DNA of 6,333 bases from NCBI GenBank assembly GCA_012271065.1, contig JAAXHE010000063.1, positions 1 through 6,333 of the forward strand, in the 5' to 3' direction. Made by a program: the position numbers and the translations under genes. Shown here one piece after another: positions 5,086-6,333 of this stretch. The notes under the pieces were generated by a model that saw nothing but the letters and a program-made list of their open reading frames with translations, made no database searches and was not told the DNA's origin. Source of the DNA: Candidatus Latescibacterota bacterium (GTDB lineage: Bacteria > Latescibacterota > UBA2968 > GCA-2709665). Position 1 is the stretch's first letter. Every line of letters starts with the position of its first letter.

Positions 5086-6333
5086 CTAGAATCCTTGGTT
5101 CCACATCACCCGGAACATGCGTCCGCGCCCGTCGTACAGACCGGCGTTGTAGGTGATGAGGCCGTTCGGATCCAGCGGCGGCTCCTCGTCGGTTGCGTTG
5201 ATTACCGTGAATGACAACGTCGCAGGATTGTCGAGCGGCAGGTTCCAGTTGTACACGAGATCAAGCTGGGTGTAGGAGCTTTGGTCGAATGGCGCCTCCA
5301 GCGGATTCGTATCCGTCAACTCCGTTCCCGACGTATAGCGGAACGTACCGCGCAAATCATGATTGCCTTTTCCATAGGTGAAAATCATGTTCGCGCGCAG
5401 GTCGGGGTTGATGCCGACGCCTGCGACGCCGTCACCGTCCTGTCCGACCACATTTCTCAACATCCCGGTGGCGTTGTCGATTCCGCTGTATTCCTGGGTG
5501 AAGGAACCGATGAAGCGGGCACCGAAGTCGCCGCCAGCCAACTGGCTACGCCAGTCGAGCGTCAGGTCGAAGCCGTTGGTGAGGATGATGTCATGGTTGA
5601 GCCAACTCGAGCGGAAGATCTCGAAGTCGAATCCGGTGACACAGCCTGCGGGCAATGGCTCCGCTCCCGGATCAAGGTTGCCGTCGTTATTTTCGTCAAC
5701 GAAACTCCACCCGCGAGTGACCTCACAGTATTCGTTGGGCCGGCCCGGGAAGAGCGGATGCGGGCTCAGCTCGCGAGGTATGGGGTTGGAGTTGTTCGGT
5801 CCCGCGTTCACCCAACCGTCAGCAAGGTCCAATCGCAGGGTGTCCTCGGCGTCAGTCGAAGTGACGAGGTTGGTGAACTCGTAGTCCCAATACGTCAGGT
5901 CGATCGTGAAGTTATCCGACACGTCCCAGGTAAAACCCAGCGTCCAGTTGTCGGACTCCTCCGGCAGGAGGTCCTGGTTACCCACCGCGATACCCACAGC
6001 CTGGGTGATTTCCCCGCCGATGGTGTCCCGGCCAACCGAGCCCGGGCTGACGCCAAACATGTTGTTTTCGCTGGCCAGACGGAATGAAGACCCCGCTGTT
6101 GCGCGAATGAACAGGTTGTCCTGCGGCGTCCACAGCATGCTGATCTTGGGATCCGTCGAACTGATGCCCAGAGTCTCTTCAGCACGCGCGGCGATATCGA
6201 TTTCCAGATCCTCCGTCGGGAACATGGCGAGCTCCGCGAACAACGCGGTCGTCTCGCGGTTGGCGGTCCAGTCCCGGAGGATCTGCGGGCTGAAGCCGAG
6301 TCCGCCGTCTTTCTGGATCGGGTCGATGGTGAC
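5086..6333 (-). CDS. TonB-dependent outer-membrane receptor, C-terminal part (5' end outside the window)
   Basis: The reading frame is open from the right edge to TAG at 5088-5086, giving 415 visible residues. It must continue beyond 6333, because the first 30 codons already match the other receptor (DGGLGFSPQILRDW against DGGFGFAPQVVQDW). Only barrel sequence is visible, equivalent to residues 552-942 of the plus-strand receptor, so about 550 residues including signal peptide and plug are missing. Shared blocks include FAELAMFPTEDLEIDIAARA, GSSFRLASE, QDLLPEESDNWTLGFTWDVS and the C-terminal MFRVMWNQGF ending in Phe. An external loop between Cys203 and Cys231 (visible numbering) is 10 residues longer than in the paralog and holds DENNDGNLDPGAE, a DxNxDGxxD calcium-loop-like motif. 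The gene converges on the plus-strand receptor with 171 bases between stops. Its promoter is outside the window. Ligand unknown. Confidence 0.93.
   Translation of the reverse strand, partial: VTIDPIQKDGGLGFSPQILRDWTANRETTALFAELAMFPTEDLEIDIAARAEETLGISSTDPKISMLWTPQDNLFIRATAGSSFRLASENNMFGVSPGSVGRDTIGGEITQAVGIAVGNQDLLPEESDNWTLGFTWDVSDNFTIDLTYWDYEFTNLVTSTDAEDTLRLDLADGWVNAGPNNSNPIPRELSPHPLFPGRPNEYCEVTRGWSFVDENNDGNLDPGAEPLPAGCVTGFDFEIFRSSWLNHDIILTNGFDLTLDWRSQLAGGDFGARFIGSFTQEYSGIDNATGMLRNVVGQDGDGVAGVGINPDLRANMIFTYGKGNHDLRGTFRYTSGTELTDTNPLEAPFDQSSYTQLDLVYNWNLPLDNPATLSFTVINATDEEPPLDPNGLITYNAGLYDGRGRMFRVMWNQGF

Noticed and set aside
5281..6087. Long open frame on the plus strand inside the minus-strand receptor
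   Set aside because: The minus strand encodes a clear receptor homologous to its neighbour; the plus-strand product has no recognisable features.
6241..6243. TTG as the true start of the minus-strand receptor
   Set aside because: The frame stays open to the window edge and those extra codons match the paralog, so the gene begins outside the window.

Overview
The window is GC-rich (about 60% by eye) and tightly packed. It carries three complete genes on the plus strand and one on the minus strand that runs off the right edge. Outer-membrane TonB-dependent receptors, a TetR-type repressor, a secreted DUF6152-like protein, Shine-Dalgarno sites and intrinsic terminators together point to a Gram-negative proteobacterium. 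An environmental gammaproteobacterium rich in receptors is my best guess, but this rests on gene content alone.

Layout from left to right. (1) 16-1038 (+): exported two-part protein, with an N-terminal DUF6152-like domain and a longer C-terminal conserved domain of unknown function. (2) 1156-1809 (+): TetR/AcrR-family repressor with an AefR-like C-terminal half; its start is ambiguous. (3) 1810-2085: a 276-base non-coding stretch with a good sigma70-type promoter (TTGACA, 16 bp, TATAGC), a dyad just downstream of the predicted transcription start, a roughly 170-nt leader with predicted secondary structure, and a perfect AGGAGGT ribosome binding site. (4) 2086-4914 (+): complete 942-residue TonB-dependent receptor. 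(5) 4915-5085: 171 bases holding two strand-specific intrinsic terminators, one for each convergent receptor gene. (6) 5086-6333 (-): C-terminal 415 residues of a second TonB-dependent receptor, clearly paralogous to the first; its N-terminal half lies beyond the window.

Taken together, this looks like an uptake locus: two related receptors placed tail to tail, with a repressor gene directly upstream of one and a secreted protein next to it. The transported substrate cannot be read from the sequence. The observations most worth checking are the paralogous receptor pair, a calcium-loop-like insertion found in only one of the two paralogs, and the structured leader of the first receptor with its candidate operator. 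I saw no mobile element, CRISPR array, tRNA or rRNA, and nothing that clearly amounts to a new system.
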